A DNA stretch of 64,000 bases, from the NCBI GenBank assembly GCA_016932995.1, contig JAFGBU010000040.1, positions 33,535-97,534 on the forward strand, written 5' to 3'. The notes below the pieces were generated by a model. It searched no databases. It was not told the origin of the DNA and saw only the letters and a list, made by a program, of their open reading frames with translations. The DNA is from Desulfovibrionaceae bacterium (GTDB lineage Bacteria; Desulfobacterota; Desulfovibrionia; Desulfovibrionales; Desulfovibrionaceae). Positions 8,944 to 21,557 of the stretch are shown piece by piece. Both the position numbers and the translations under genes were made by a program. The stretch's first letter is position 1; each line of letters opens with the position of its first letter.

Positions 8944-8983
8944 AAAAAAAGGGGGCCGGCAAGGGGAGGGGCTGCCGGCCCCC
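8944..8983 (-). terminator. Rho-independent terminator of the tetR gene
   Basis: On the minus strand an 11-bp perfect stem (GGGGGCCGGCA with TGCCGGCCCCC on the other side) and an 11-base loop are followed directly by seven T. It lies 90 bp past the tetR stop and before cheD, so it should insulate the two. Confidence 0.9.
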
Positions 8984-9072
8984 TGGAGGTTCCCCGCGGC
9001 CAAGGCGCGCCGCGCAGCCAGGAACCCGTGGGGGGGGAAAATATCTGTGGCCGACCGGGCGCGTTCCAGGGC

Positions 9073-9660
9073 CTAAGCGCCTCCGGGCCGGGCCGCGAGG
9101 CTGTTGATCACGAAGTCCAGGCTCTCGGCGTACAGGCCCGGCAGGTCGTAGCTGGTCAGAAAACGCGTCCGCACCGTGCCCAGTATGCAGGCGAAGACCA
9201 GAAACGACGCCTCCCGGGGCGGCATCTCCCTGATGCTGCGGTCCTCGATGCCCCGCCTGACCGCCTTCTCGATCTCCGAAAACAGGCCCCTGAACTTCTC
9301 GGTTATCCGCTCCCTGCGCACCAGGGTCTCGACCTCGCTGAACGGCGAGCAGCGCATGACCACCGGAAAGACGTCCCTGTTGTTCAGGGTGAAGTCCAGA
9401 TAGGCCTGCATCAGCCCGCGCACGGCATCGAGCCCGGTCCCGGCCCTGGCCGCAGCGTTGCGCATCGCGGCCTGGATCCTGTCCACGACCTCGAAGCCCG
9501 CGGAGACGAACAGCTCCTCCTTGGTCCCGAAGTAATGGGCCACCAGGCCGAAGGCCACCCCGGCCTTCTCCGCGATCATCTTCATGGTCGTCCCGGCGTA
9601 GCCCTGCCTTCCGAACAGCTCCTGGGCCGCCAGGAGTATGTCCTGCCGCTTGTTGGTCAT
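9073..9660 (-). CDS. TetR/AcrR-family transcriptional regulator
   Basis: Dimeric ligand-responsive repressor of 195 residues. The N-terminal DNA-binding part shows the standard TetR layout: KRQDILLAAQELFGRQGYAGTT, then MIAEKAGVAFGLVAHYFGTKEELF with the recognition helix around 34-45. The C-terminal ligand domain is not recognisable at family level. A 16-bp perfect palindrome lies 15 bp upstream of the start and overlaps the promoter region, so autoregulation is likely. A strong terminator closes the gene after 90 bp. No efflux pump or catabolic gene sits beside it, so its other targets and ligand are unknown. Confidence 0.9.
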   Translation of the reverse strand: MTNKRQDILLAAQELFGRQGYAGTTMKMIAEKAGVAFGLVAHYFGTKEELFVSAGFEVVDRIQAAMRNAAARAGTGLDAVRGLMQAYLDFTLNNRDVFPVVMRCSPFSEVETLVRRERITEKFRGLFSEIEKAVRRGIEDRSIREMPPREASFLVFACILGTVRTRFLTSYDLPGLYAESLDFVINSLAARPGGA

Positions 9661-9674
9661 CTGGCCGGACCCTT

Positions 9675-9690
9675 GATTGATTAATCAATC
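9675..9690. promoter_or_regulatory. Probable TetR operator, 16-bp palindrome
   Basis: GATTGATTAATCAATC is a perfect palindrome and strikingly AT-rich in this GC-rich sequence. It sits 15 bp upstream of the TetR start codon and just downstream of a TTGACA element, the place expected for an autorepression operator. Confidence 0.75.
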
Positions 9691-9697
9691 TTGTTTC

Positions 9698-9727
9698 AGA
9701 ATTGGCAGAAATCCAGGGGCCTGTCAA
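9698..9727 (-). promoter_or_regulatory. Candidate sigma-70 promoter of tetR
   Basis: Minus-strand TTGACA at 9727-9722 is followed after 18 bases by AATTCT (9703-9698), a weak -10. The palindromic operator begins eight bases further downstream, so a bound repressor would block initiation or escape. Confidence 0.45.
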
Positions 9728-9760
9728 GGCCGGGAGCGCCCGGCGCGCCGCAGCCCGGCC

Positions 9761-9792
9761 CGGGCCCTGCCAGGGCCGGGCCCTGCCAGGGC
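9761..9792. repeat. Tandem 16-bp repeat, each copy a hairpin
   Basis: CGGGCCCTGCCAGGGC occurs twice head to tail with no spacer. Each copy contains GGGCCCTG/CAGGGC self-complementarity. It lies between the uvrA stop and the tetR promoter on minus, so it may act as the uvrA terminator, though no T-run follows. Confidence 0.6.
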
Positions 9793-9844
9793 CATCCTTA
9801 GCAGGCCGCGGGCCAGGGGCGCAAGCCCGCCGGGCCCCCTGCCT

Positions 9845-12616
<2,772 letters not shown>

Positions 12617-12622
12617 CCTGAA

Positions 12623-13858
12623 TTAAGCACTCGGCGGGCCGAGGCAAGGCGGCCCGGGGCGTGCCGCCGGGCGGGGCAGGCCCAGGCTCAGGCCCAGGGC
12701 CCCGGCCGCGACCAGGACCAGGCAGGCCACAAAGGCCCCCCAGCCCAGGGCCTGGTAGATCAGGCCGGGCAGAAACGTGCCCAGGGTCCCGCCCAGATAG
12801 TAGAACGAGATGTACAGGCCGTTGACCAGGCCGTGTTTTTCCGTGGACAGGGAATTGAGCAGGCCCGGGGCCACGGAGTGGACCAGGAAGAAGCCCAGGC
12901 ACAGGGCGAAGACCGCGCCGAAGACCGGGGCGAAGCCCCTGGCCCACAGGCAGGCCACGGCAACCAAAAAGACCGCGCCGCCAAGGACCAGGGCCCGCTT
13001 CTCGCCGCCCAGAAGCCCGGCCAGCCTGGCCGAGGCCAGGGACACGACAATGCCCATCAGGTACCCGGAGTAGACCAGGGCGATGCGCATCTCCCCGGCC
13101 CCGGGCACGGTCTCGCTCAACCTGAAGGGGATGAAGTTGAGGGCCGAGGCAAAGACAAAAAAGAACCCGAATATGACCACGTAGACCCTCAAGAAAACGG
13201 GCTTTTTCAAGATGTCCGCCAGGTCCTTGAGCCCGGGCCGGACAAGGCGCGGCCGGGCCGCGGCCCCCAGACTCCCGGCCAGGACCGCGGCCCCGGCCAG
13301 GGCCAGGCCCAAGATCAGGAAGGCCCAGCGCCAGCCGAGGACAGAGGACGCGAACCCGGCCAGGAGCCTGCCGAAGAACCCGCCGAAGATGCTCGCCGCG
13401 ATGTACGCGGCCAGGTTCCTCTGGACCCTGGACGAGGCGCTGGCCTCGGAGATGAAGGTCATCAGCCCGGTGGTCACGGCCGGGATGAGCAGGCCCTGGA
13501 CCAGGCGCAGGACCAGAAAGAGCGCGAACGAGCGGTTCAGGAACACGGCCAGCTCCGTGGCCGCCAGAAGCAGGAGGCAGACGCGCATGAGCCTGGCCGC
13601 GGAAAAGGATTCGAGCAGGAAGCCGTAGGCCACGGGCGCGAACCCGAAGGGCAGCAGGGTCACGGTGATCAGCAGGCCGCAGACGTCCCGGGACACGCCG
13701 AACTCCGCGGCGATCACCGCAAGCAGGGGCTGGGGCGCGTATATGGCGCAGAACGCGGCCACCGTGACCAGGGCCGCGGCGCACAGCCGCGCCGGACCGA
13801 GCTCCCCGGGCCCCGGCTCTCCAGTCAAAAAACCGAGAGGGGGTTTGATGGCGGGCAT
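12623..13858 (-). CDS. Major facilitator superfamily transporter
   Basis: Inner-membrane secondary transporter of 411 residues with about twelve hydrophobic segments in two halves of six. The stretch after helix 2 ([22 protein letters not shown]) and [18 protein letters not shown] in the first half resemble the YnfM/drug-H+ antiporter branch of MFS. An N-terminal cytoplasmic stretch of about 25 residues precedes helix 1. Substrate cannot be read from sequence. It is divergent from pyrF and lies immediately upstream of uvrA on the same strand, so promoter elements in the 171-bp gap above it probably serve both it and uvrA. Confidence 0.85.
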   Translation of the reverse strand: MPAIKPPLGFLTGEPGPGELGPARLCAAALVTVAAFCAIYAPQPLLAVIAAEFGVSRDVCGLLITVTLLPFGFAPVAYGFLLESFSAARLMRVCLLLLAATELAVFLNRSFALFLVLRLVQGLLIPAVTTGLMTFISEASASSRVQRNLAAYIAASIFGGFFGRLLAGFASSVLGWRWAFLILGLALAGAAVLAGSLGAAARPRLVRPGLKDLADILKKPVFLRVYVVIFGFFFVFASALNFIPFRLSETVPGAGEMRIALVYSGYLMGIVVSLASARLAGLLGGEKRALVLGGAVFLVAVACLWARGFAPVFGAVFALCLGFFLVHSVAPGLLNSLSTEKHGLVNGLYISFYYLGGTLGTFLPGLIYQALGWGAFVACLVLVAAGALGLSLGLPRPAARPGPPCLGPPSA

Positions 13859-13939
13859 GCTTCAGGCCCCCTTTTTCGTCTTGATTGCCAAAACAGGCCC
13901 CTTTAGGGCCGCAGTCCCGGCCCTCGGCCCGGATAGCCC

Positions 13940-13968
13940 TTGACACGGGCCGCGCTGGTCGGTGAAAA
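13940..13968 (+). promoter_or_regulatory. Candidate sigma-70 promoter of pyrF
   Basis: TTGACA at 13940 is followed by a 17-base spacer and TGAAAA. The -35 is perfect and the -10 is poor. It is in the divergent gap before pyrF, about 60 bp upstream of its start. Confidence 0.45.
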
Positions 13969-14029
13969 CCAAGACCGAGTGTGCAAAACGGGCCGCAGGA
14001 CCTCGGCCGACAAGCCAAGACCAGGGACC

Positions 14030-14761
14030 ATGAAAGACATACCCCTGACCGAACGCATCATCTTCGCCCTGGACCTCAGCTCCCCGGAGCAGGCCAAGGA
14101 CTGGGTCCGCCGCCTGGAAAGCCGCGTCCATTTCTTCAAGGTCGGGCTGCAGCTCTTTCTGGCCGACTGGTTCGACATCGTGGACTGGATCACCGCGCGC
14201 GGGCACAAGGTCATGCTCGACCTCAAGCTCTACGACATCCCCGAGACCGTGGGCCTGGCCGTGGGCGAGATGCGCAACCACGACATCGCCCTGGCCACGG
14301 TGCACGGCCACTCGGCCATGCTCAGGGCCGCGGTCAGGGCCTCGCACCGGACCGGGATCCTGGCCGTGACCGTGCTGACCAGCGTGGGCCAGGAGGACCT
14401 CAAGGACATGGGCCACGCCGGGCCCCTGGCCGACCTGGTCCTCAAGCGCGCCAGGACGGCCCTGGACTGCGGCTGTCACGGCGTGGTCTGCTCGGGCCAG
14501 GAGGCCGGACGCCTGCGCCGGGCCCTGGGCGGAAAGTTCCTCATCGTCACCCCGGGCATCAGGCCGGTCGCCCGGCCCGAGTACGACGCCATCATCCCCA
14601 AGGACGACCAGAAGCGGGCGGTGACCGTGGTCGACGCCTTTTCGGCCGGGGCGGACCAGGTGGTGATCGGCCGGCCCATCAGCCATTCCAAGGACCCCCT
14701 GGCCCTGGTCCAGGCCATGCAGGCGGACATCCAGGACCTGCTCTCCCGGCCCCGGCCCTAG
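14030..14761 (+). CDS. pyrF: Orotidine 5'-phosphate decarboxylase
   Basis: Last step of de novo UMP synthesis: OMP to UMP plus CO2. The 243-residue product has the TIM-barrel family motifs [18 protein letters not shown], the catalytic Asp-Lys-Asp cluster in [28 protein letters not shown] and VIGRPIS. I start at the ATG in MKDIPL because an in-frame extension upstream is non-homologous and runs through the promoter region. It overlaps the convergent folD gene by four bases: CTAG at 14758-14761 supplies the stop codon of both. No other pyr gene is adjacent. Confidence 0.96.
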   Translation: MKDIPLTERIIFALDLSSPEQAKDWVRRLESRVHFFKVGLQLFLADWFDIVDWITARGHKVMLDLKLYDIPETVGLAVGEMRNHDIALATVHGHSAMLRAAVRASHRTGILAVTVLTSVGQEDLKDMGHAGPLADLVLKRARTALDCGCHGVVCSGQEAGRLRRALGGKFLIVTPGIRPVARPEYDAIIPKDDQKRAVTVVDAFSAGADQVVIGRPISHSKDPLALVQAMQADIQDLLSRPRP

Positions 14762-15618
14762 GCCCGGACACGGGCCCTGTAGGCCTGGACCGTGTTCAGC
14801 AGGAGCTGGGCGATGGTCATGGGCCCGACCCCGCCGGGCACCGGGGTCATGGCCGAGACCACGTCCTTCAGGGCCTTGAAGTCGCAGTCCCCGGCCAGGC
14901 CCTGATCCGTGCGGCTGATGCCCACGTCAACGACCACGGCCCCGGGCTTGACCATGTCCCGGGTCACGAACCCGGGCCGGCCCACGGCCGCGAACAGAAA
15001 GTCCGCGCGCCTGCACTCCGCGGCCACGTCCGGGGTCCGCGAGTGGCAGATGGTCACCGTGGCGTCCGCGTACTCGCCGCGCTGGGCGAGCATGAGCGCC
15101 AGGGGCCGGCCCACGATGTTGCTGCGCCCCAGGACCACGGCCCGCTTGCCCGCGGGGCTTAAGCCGTAGCGCTCAAGCAGGGTCATGATCCCGGCCGGGG
15201 TGCAGGGCCTGAACCCGGGCAGGCCCAGGGTCAGCCGGCCCACGTTCAGGGGGTGGAAGCCGTCCACGTCCTTGTCCGGGGAGATGAGCTCCAGGCAGCG
15301 CCGGTCGTTGAGCCCGGCCGGCAGGGGCAGCTGCAGGAGCACGCCGTCCACGGCCGGATCCGCGTTCAGGTCCGAGATGAGCCCTTCCAGGTCGGCCTGG
15401 GGGGTCGTTGCGGGCAGGCGGTGGGCAAAAGAGGCGATCCCGGCCTCCAGGCAGGCGCGCTCCTTGTTGCGCACATAGACCTGGGAGGCCGGGTCCTGGC
15501 CCACCAGGATCACGGCCAGGCCCGGCGGCCTGCCGGCCGCGGCAATCAGGGCCGCGACCTCGGCCCTGATCTCGGCGCGTATCTCCTGGGCGGTCCTTTT
15601 GCCGTCCAAGAGCAGCAC
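14758..15618 (-). CDS. folD: Methylenetetrahydrofolate dehydrogenase/cyclohydrolase
   Basis: Bifunctional one-carbon enzyme that interconverts 5,10-methylene-, methenyl- and 10-formyl-THF with NADP. The 286-residue product shows [14 protein letters not shown] with the catalytic Lys, [20 protein letters not shown], the Rossmann stretch [17 protein letters not shown] and the C-terminal signature [13 protein letters not shown]. The start is a GTG at 15618, supported by GGAGG with a seven-base spacer that lies inside the end of eno; the frame continues open upstream but only as read-through of eno. It begins two bases after the eno stop and is probably translated from the same message. Confidence 0.95.
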   Translation of the reverse strand: MLLLDGKRTAQEIRAEIRAEVAALIAAAGRPPGLAVILVGQDPASQVYVRNKERACLEAGIASFAHRLPATTPQADLEGLISDLNADPAVDGVLLQLPLPAGLNDRRCLELISPDKDVDGFHPLNVGRLTLGLPGFRPCTPAGIMTLLERYGLSPAGKRAVVLGRSNIVGRPLALMLAQRGEYADATVTICHSRTPDVAAECRRADFLFAAVGRPGFVTRDMVKPGAVVVDVGISRTDQGLAGDCDFKALKDVVSAMTPVPGGVGPMTIAQLLLNTVQAYRARVRA

Positions 15619-15620
15619 GG

Positions 15621-17000
<1,380 letters not shown>

Positions 17001-17018
17001 TCAAACGCGCCGGCCCGG

Positions 17019-17795
17019 CTATCCGGGGCAGGCCAGCCTGAGGCCCTCCAGGAGCAGGTCCTCGCGGACCTCGTGCACGGCCCGGCTCGCGGCCGCCACG
17101 CGCCGGGCCAGACCGCCCGTGGCCAGGACCCGGGCCGGGCCGCCCATGGCCCTCTCAAGCCTGGGGACCAGGCCGTCGACCATGGCCGCGAACCCGAACA
17201 CAAGGCCTTGATTGAGGCTGTCAGAGGTGCTTTTTCCGATATGAAGGTCGCTGATATCGACCTCAAGTGTGACCTGGGGCAATTTTGCCGTGCCCGAGGC
17301 CAGGGCGCGCGCCGAGGACAAAACCCCGGGGCAGATCAGACCGCCCAGATAGGCCTCGCCCAACACGCAGTCAAAGGTCGTGGCCGTGCCGAAGTCGATG
17401 ACGATTATCCGCTCCGCCCTCTCGATGCGCCGGGCGGCAAAGGCCGTGACCAGCCGGTCCGCGCCCACCTCCTGGGGCCTGGCGTAGCGGTTCTCCAGGC
17501 CGATCTCCAGGTCCCCGGGCGCGAACAGGACCCGGCGGGAGAAAAAACGCCGTCCGGCCCCGATCAGGATCGGGTCCATGGCCGGGACCACGGAGCAGAC
17601 CGCCAGGGTCTCGATCTCGGCCGGGTCCACGCCCTCCAGGCCGCAGAGCTCCATGATCCTGAGGCCCAGGCCGTCGGCCGTGTCCGTCTGGACCGTGGGC
17701 AGGACGTAGGAGGCCAAGAGCCCGGTCCCGTCCGCCAGGCCGATCTTGGTGTTGGTGTTGCCGACGTCGAAGAGAAGCAGCCTTGCCTTGGCCAT
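17019..17795 (-). CDS. coaX: Type III pantothenate kinase
   Basis: Phosphorylates pantothenate, the first step of CoA synthesis, as the acetyl-CoA-insensitive CoaX type. The 258-residue protein has the ASKHA-fold motifs LLFDVGNTNTKIGLADG (phosphate 1), GADRLVTAFAA and DFGTATTFDCV (phosphate 2), and PGVLSSARALASGTAKLPQ. GGAGG lies seven bases before the ATG. It is divergent from the aminotransferase gene and upstream of eno on the same strand. birA, the common neighbour of coaX, is not next to it here. Confidence 0.95.
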   Translation of the reverse strand: MAKARLLLFDVGNTNTKIGLADGTGLLASYVLPTVQTDTADGLGLRIMELCGLEGVDPAEIETLAVCSVVPAMDPILIGAGRRFFSRRVLFAPGDLEIGLENRYARPQEVGADRLVTAFAARRIERAERIIVIDFGTATTFDCVLGEAYLGGLICPGVLSSARALASGTAKLPQVTLEVDISDLHIGKSTSDSLNQGLVFGFAAMVDGLVPRLERAMGGPARVLATGGLARRVAAASRAVHEVREDLLLEGLRLACPG

Positions 17796-18014
17796 GCCCG
17801 ATCCTCCAGGTTTGGGCCTGGCCGCATTGTGGTCCGTTTCCCGGAAAATGACAAGCCGAGGGCCCGGGGGCCTTGTCCAAAAGCCCGCAAAGGGGTTAGG
17901 CTCGGGCCGGCGCCCGGGCCGCGGGCCGGGCTTTCAAAATCATCCCTTTTGGCCTACATTCCGGCCTGCGCCGGGCCGGACGCCGGCTGAAATCGAGAAT
18001 CAAGGAGTTTGGCC

Positions 18015-19208
18015 ATGAAGCTGCTCTCCGGGCAGGTGGACTCGTACATTGATCGCTCCTCGTGGATCCGCAGGATGTTCGAGACGGGCATGGAGCTGAA
18101 GAAAAAGCACGGCCCGGGCAAGGTCTGCGACTTCAGCCTGGGCAACCCGGACCTGCCCCCGCCCCCGGCCGTGGCCCAGGCCCTGCGCGAGATCGCGGCC
18201 CAGGCCGAGGCGCCCTTCGCCTTCGGGTACATGCCCAACTTCGGCTACCCCGAGCTGCGCGAGGCCCTGGCCAAAAAGGTCTCGGCCGAGCAGGGCGTGG
18301 ACGTGTCCCCGGCCGACCTGGTCGTCACCTGCGGCGCGGCCGGGGCGATCAACGCCTTTTACCGGGCCGTGCTGGAGCCGGGCGAGGAGGTGGTCTGCCC
18401 GGCCCCGTACTTCGTGGAGTACGGCTTCTACGCCGAGAACTTCGGGGCCTCGCTCAGGCCCGCGGCCTGCTCGGTCCCGGACTTCGGCCTGGACCTTAAG
18501 GCCCTGGACGCGGCCATCACGGACAAGACCCGGGTGCTGATCGTGAACTCGCCCAACAACCCCACGGGCCGCATCTACTCCCAGGCCGAGCTGCGCGGCC
18601 TGGCCGATCTTTTGACCAGGCGCAGCCAGGGCCGCGAGCGGCCCATCTTCCTGCTCTCGGACGAGCCCTACCGCTTTCTGGCCTATGACCGGGCCGAGGT
18701 CCCCTCGGTCCTGCCCCTGTACCCGTACAGCGTGGTCTGCAGCTCGTTCTCCAAGAACCTGTCCCTGGCCGGGGCGCGCATCGGCTACGCCCTGGTCAAC
18801 CCGGCCATGCCCGGCCGGGCCCGGCTCGCCGAGGGCCTGGTCCTGGCCAACCGCATTTTAGGCTTCGTCAACCCCCCGGCCCTGGCCCAGAAGGTCCTGC
18901 TCAGGGCCCTGGACTCCCAGGTGGACGCCTCGATCTACGCGGCCAGGCGCAGGGCCATGGCCGAGGTCCTGGACGCGGCCGGGATCGAGTACGCCCTGCC
19001 CGGGGGCGCGTTCTACTTCTTCCCCAAGGCCCCGGGCAAGGACGACCTGGCCTTCTGCGACCTGCTCCGGGACGAGCTGGTCCTGGCCGTGCCCGGCAGG
19101 GGCTTCGGGTTCCCGGGCCACTTCAGGCTGGCCTTCTGCGTGGGCGAGGAGGTCATCCGGCGCTCCGCCCCGGGCTTTGCCCGGGCCGCGAAAAAGGCCC
19201 GGGGCTGA
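18015..19208 (+). CDS. PLP-dependent aminotransferase, class I/II
   Basis: Fold-type I aminotransferase of about 397 residues. Visible motifs are DFSLGNPDLPPPP near the N-terminus, VNSPNNPTGRIYS in the cofactor domain, LLSDEPYRFLAYD with the PLP-pyridine Asp and Tyr, and SFSKNLSLAGARIGY with the Schiff-base Lys near residue 246. The substrate arginine region near the C-terminus (GFPGHFRLAFCVG) is present. This is the AspB-like group; whether it takes aspartate, aromatic or other amino acids cannot be told. ATG at 18015 has AAGGAG eight bases upstream. An inverted repeat overlaps its stop and purD begins 67 bp later, so it may be a separate unit. Confidence 0.9.
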   Translation: MKLLSGQVDSYIDRSSWIRRMFETGMELKKKHGPGKVCDFSLGNPDLPPPPAVAQALREIAAQAEAPFAFGYMPNFGYPELREALAKKVSAEQGVDVSPADLVVTCGAAGAINAFYRAVLEPGEEVVCPAPYFVEYGFYAENFGASLRPAACSVPDFGLDLKALDAAITDKTRVLIVNSPNNPTGRIYSQAELRGLADLLTRRSQGRERPIFLLSDEPYRFLAYDRAEVPSVLPLYPYSVVCSSFSKNLSLAGARIGYALVNPAMPGRARLAEGLVLANRILGFVNPPALAQKVLLRALDSQVDASIYAARRRAMAEVLDAAGIEYALPGGAFYFFPKAPGKDDLAFCDLLRDELVLAVPGRGFGFPGHFRLAFCVGEEVIRRSAPGFARAAKKARG

Positions 19209-19218
19209 GCCGGGCCTT
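19194..19218. repeat. 9-bp-arm inverted repeat over the aminotransferase stop
   Basis: AAGGCCCGG and CCGGGCCTT flank a seven-base loop that contains the TGA. On the minus strand it is followed by TTTTT, a classical terminator, but no minus-strand gene lies upstream. On the plus strand it lacks an immediate T-run, so plus-strand termination is only possible. Confidence 0.45.
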
Positions 19219-19275
19219 GCGAAAAATAAACCTTTTCAATACACGAAAGGCTGATTTCAAATCCGCGAGGTGGCA

Positions 19276-20562
19276 ATGAAGATACTGGTGGTCGGCTCGG
19301 GCGGCAGGGAGCACGCCCTGTGCTGGAAGCTCGGGCAGAGCCCCTTGGTCGGGGAACTCATCATCGCGCCGGGCAACGGCGGCACCGCCCTGGAGGGGAC
19401 CAACGTCCCGGTCAAGGACGACGACATCCCCGGCCTGGTCAGGCTGGCCAGGGAACGCGGCGTGGACCTGGTGGTCGCCGGGCCGGAGCTGCCCCTGGTC
19501 CTGGGCCTGCAGAACGCCCTGGAGCGCGAGGGCGTGGCCTGCTTCGGGCCCAACGCCTTTGCCGCCAACCTGGAGGGCAGCAAGGGCTTCGCCAAGACGG
19601 TCATGCGCAACTCGGGCGTGCCCACGGCCGGGTTCCAGGTCTTCACCGAGCACGCCCGGGCCTGCAGGTTCGTCATGGAAAAGGGCGCGCCCCTGGTCAT
19701 CAAGGCCGACGGCCTGGCCGCGGGCAAGGGCGTGGTCCTGGCCAGGACCACGGACCAGGCCCTGGCCGCCCTCGAGGACATGATGGTCAAGAGGACCTTC
19801 GGCGCGGCCGGCGAGCGGGTGGTGGTCGAGGAGGCCCTGTCCGGCGAGGAGGCCTCGTTTCTGGCCTTTTGCGACGGCGAGGACTTCGCCCTGCTGCCCT
19901 CGTCCCAGGACCACAAGCCCGTGGGCGAGGGCGACACCGGGCCGAACACCGGCGGCATGGGCGCGTACAGCCCGGCCCCCATACTGCCCAGGGAGAGGTT
20001 CGCCGAGGTCGCGGACATGGTCGTCAGGCCGGTGCTCAGGAACCTGGCCAACCAGGGCGCGCCCTTCAAGGGCGTGCTCTACGCCGGGCTGATGTTCACG
20101 GACCGGGGCCCCCGGGTCCTGGAGTACAACGTGCGCTTCGGGGACCCCGAGTGCCAGCCCCTGCTCATGCGCCTGGACTCGGACCTGGCCGAGATCATGC
20201 TCGCCTGCGTCCAGGGCCGTCTGTCCCGGGTCGAGGTCAGGACCAGGCCCGAGACCAGCGTCTGCGTGGTCATGGCCGCCAAGGGCTACCCCGGCGACTA
20301 CCCCCGGGGCATGGAGATCAGCGGCCTGGACCGGGCCGAGCGGATCCCCGGGGTCAAGGTCTTTCAGGCCGGGACCAGGATCGAGGGCAACAGGCTCCTG
20401 ACCTCCGGGGGCCGCGTGCTCGGGGTCACGGCCCTGGGCAAGGACCTGGCCGAGGCCAAAGAGACCGCCTACCGGGCCGTGGAAGAAATCCACTTCGAGA
20501 ACAGCTACTTCCGCCGCGACATAGGCGACAAGGGCCTGAAAAGGCTCGCCAAGGAGGCCTAG
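19276..20562 (+). CDS. purD: Phosphoribosylamine-glycine ligase
   Basis: Second step of purine synthesis: ATP-dependent joining of glycine to phosphoribosylamine. The 428-residue ATP-grasp enzyme shows ILVVGSGGREHALCWKL, the ATP-grasp loop PLVIKADGLAAGKGVVLA, VEEALSGEEASFLA, GGMGAYSPAP and VLEYNVRFGDPECQ. I use the ATG at 19276, with GAGG six bases upstream, rather than the GTG two codons earlier. purE follows with no intergenic base, an evident operon. Confidence 0.97.
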   Translation: MKILVVGSGGREHALCWKLGQSPLVGELIIAPGNGGTALEGTNVPVKDDDIPGLVRLARERGVDLVVAGPELPLVLGLQNALEREGVACFGPNAFAANLEGSKGFAKTVMRNSGVPTAGFQVFTEHARACRFVMEKGAPLVIKADGLAAGKGVVLARTTDQALAALEDMMVKRTFGAAGERVVVEEALSGEEASFLAFCDGEDFALLPSSQDHKPVGEGDTGPNTGGMGAYSPAPILPRERFAEVADMVVRPVLRNLANQGAPFKGVLYAGLMFTDRGPRVLEYNVRFGDPECQPLLMRLDSDLAEIMLACVQGRLSRVEVRTRPETSVCVVMAAKGYPGDYPRGMEISGLDRAERIPGVKVFQAGTRIEGNRLLTSGGRVLGVTALGKDLAEAKETAYRAVEEIHFENSYFRRDIGDKGLKRLAKEA

Positions 20563-21051
20563 ATGCCCAAGGTTGCCGTTTTCATGGGCAGCGCGTCCGA
20601 CGAAAAGGTCATGCGTCCCTGCAAGGAGGTCCTGGACTCCCTGGGCCTGGACTGCGCCTTCACCGTGACCTCGGCCCACCGCACCCCGGAGCGCACCCAG
20701 AGGCTGGTCGAGGAGCTGGAGAAGGACGGCTGCCAGGTCTTCATCTGCGCCGCGGGCCTGGCCGCGCACCTGGCCGGGGCCGTGGCCGCGCGCAGCATCA
20801 GGCCGGTCATCGGCGTGCCGGTGAACGCCTCCAGCCTGGGCGGCATGGACGCCCTGCTGGCCACGGTGCAGATGCCCCCGGGATACCCGGTGGCCACCGT
20901 GGCCCTGGACCGGGTCGGGGCCAAGAACGCGGCCTGGCTCGCGGCCCAGATACTGGCCCTCCGGGACCCGGACCTGGCGGACAGGATCAGGGCCGCCCGC
21001 AGGGGCTTCGCGGACTCCGTGGAACAGGCCGCCAGGGATCTCAGGGATTAG
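20563..21051 (+). CDS. purE: N5-carboxyaminoimidazole ribonucleotide mutase
   Basis: Purine synthesis step converting N5-CAIR to CAIR. The 162-residue protein has the class I PurE motifs [21 protein letters not shown] and a glycine/alanine-rich [13 protein letters not shown] loop, then PVIGVPV and [15 protein letters not shown]. Its ATG directly abuts the purD stop. The 3' end overlaps the convergent 82-residue gene by 11 bases. PurK, the usual partner of class I PurE, is not in the window. Confidence 0.95.
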   Translation: MPKVAVFMGSASDEKVMRPCKEVLDSLGLDCAFTVTSAHRTPERTQRLVEELEKDGCQVFICAAGLAAHLAGAVAARSIRPVIGVPVNASSLGGMDALLATVQMPPGYPVATVALDRVGAKNAAWLAAQILALRDPDLADRIRAARRGFADSVEQAARDLRD

Positions 21052-21289
21052 GGGGCTTGGGCCTGTCCTCCAGGGGCTGGTTGAAGCGCACCACCTGGGA
21101 GGAGTAGGTCTTCTGCTCGGGCGAGCATTCCGGGCAGCCCTCGGTGACCAGCAGGCAGCCCTCGTCCAGCTGCGAGAGGTCCACGCCCGCGGCCTCGAGT
21201 ATCCGCGTGGTGTCGCCCGGACGCCAGATCACCGGCCGGCCGCAGCGGCCGCACTCGACATACAAAAGCTCGGGGTCGAACTGGGGCAT
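21041..21289 (-). CDS. Small Cys-motif protein, zinc-ribbon-like
   Basis: Unrecognised 82-residue protein. It has two cysteine pairs: CGRC near residues 13-16 and CPEC near 52-55, with an additional Cys between, a layout typical of a zinc ribbon. No signal peptide or membrane segment is seen. It is the last gene of the minus-strand yedE run, 31 bp after the redox-disulfide mini-protein, and its end overlaps purE. There is no good RBS at the ATG, though AGGG is close by. A role with the selenium-sulfur genes is inferred only from position. Confidence 0.6.
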   Translation of the reverse strand: MPQFDPELLYVECGRCGRPVIWRPGDTTRILEAAGVDLSQLDEGCLLVTEGCPECSPEQKTYSSQVVRFNQPLEDRPKPPNP

Positions 21290-21320
21290 GCCCTATGCGT
21301 AACCCGGCCGGCCCCGGAAC

Positions 21321-21557
21321 TCAAGGACCTTTCGCGGCCGGACCGGGCCCCTTGTCCGCGGCGCGCTCCAGGTCCAGGATCAGCTCGTCCAGGTCCAGCT
21401 CGTAGCGCTCGGCCACCCAGCCCAGGGTCTCGAACAGGGCCACGCACAGGATGCAGGCCCCTGCGCGCTCGCCGGCGCGCCTGAAGACCTCCTCGGTCGA
21501 GGGCCAGCGGGAGACCGCGTCCAGCACGGTCGTGTGCGGGCCGATCTGCGGGTTCAC
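21321..21557 (-). CDS. DUF1858-like redox-disulfide mini-protein
   Basis: 78-residue protein resembling the DUF1858/TIGR03980 'redox disulfide' domain: an N-terminal helix pair ([21 protein letters not shown]), then a CILC motif at about 35-38, [21 protein letters not shown] and a short tail. Family members normally carry one or two cysteines at this point and are linked to hybrid-cluster proteins or anaerobic redox; function is not established. It starts with GTG whose GTGA overlaps the stop of the kinase-like gene, so translation is coupled. Confidence 0.65.
   Translation of the reverse strand: MNPQIGPHTTVLDAVSRWPSTEEVFRRAGERAGACILCVALFETLGWVAERYELDLDELILDLERAADKGPGPAAKGP

Noticed and set aside
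19194..19218. Minus-strand terminator implying a hidden minus-strand gene near 19.2-19.3 kb
   Set aside because: No plausible minus-strand gene feeds it; the T-run comes from the Lys codons of the aminotransferase gene.
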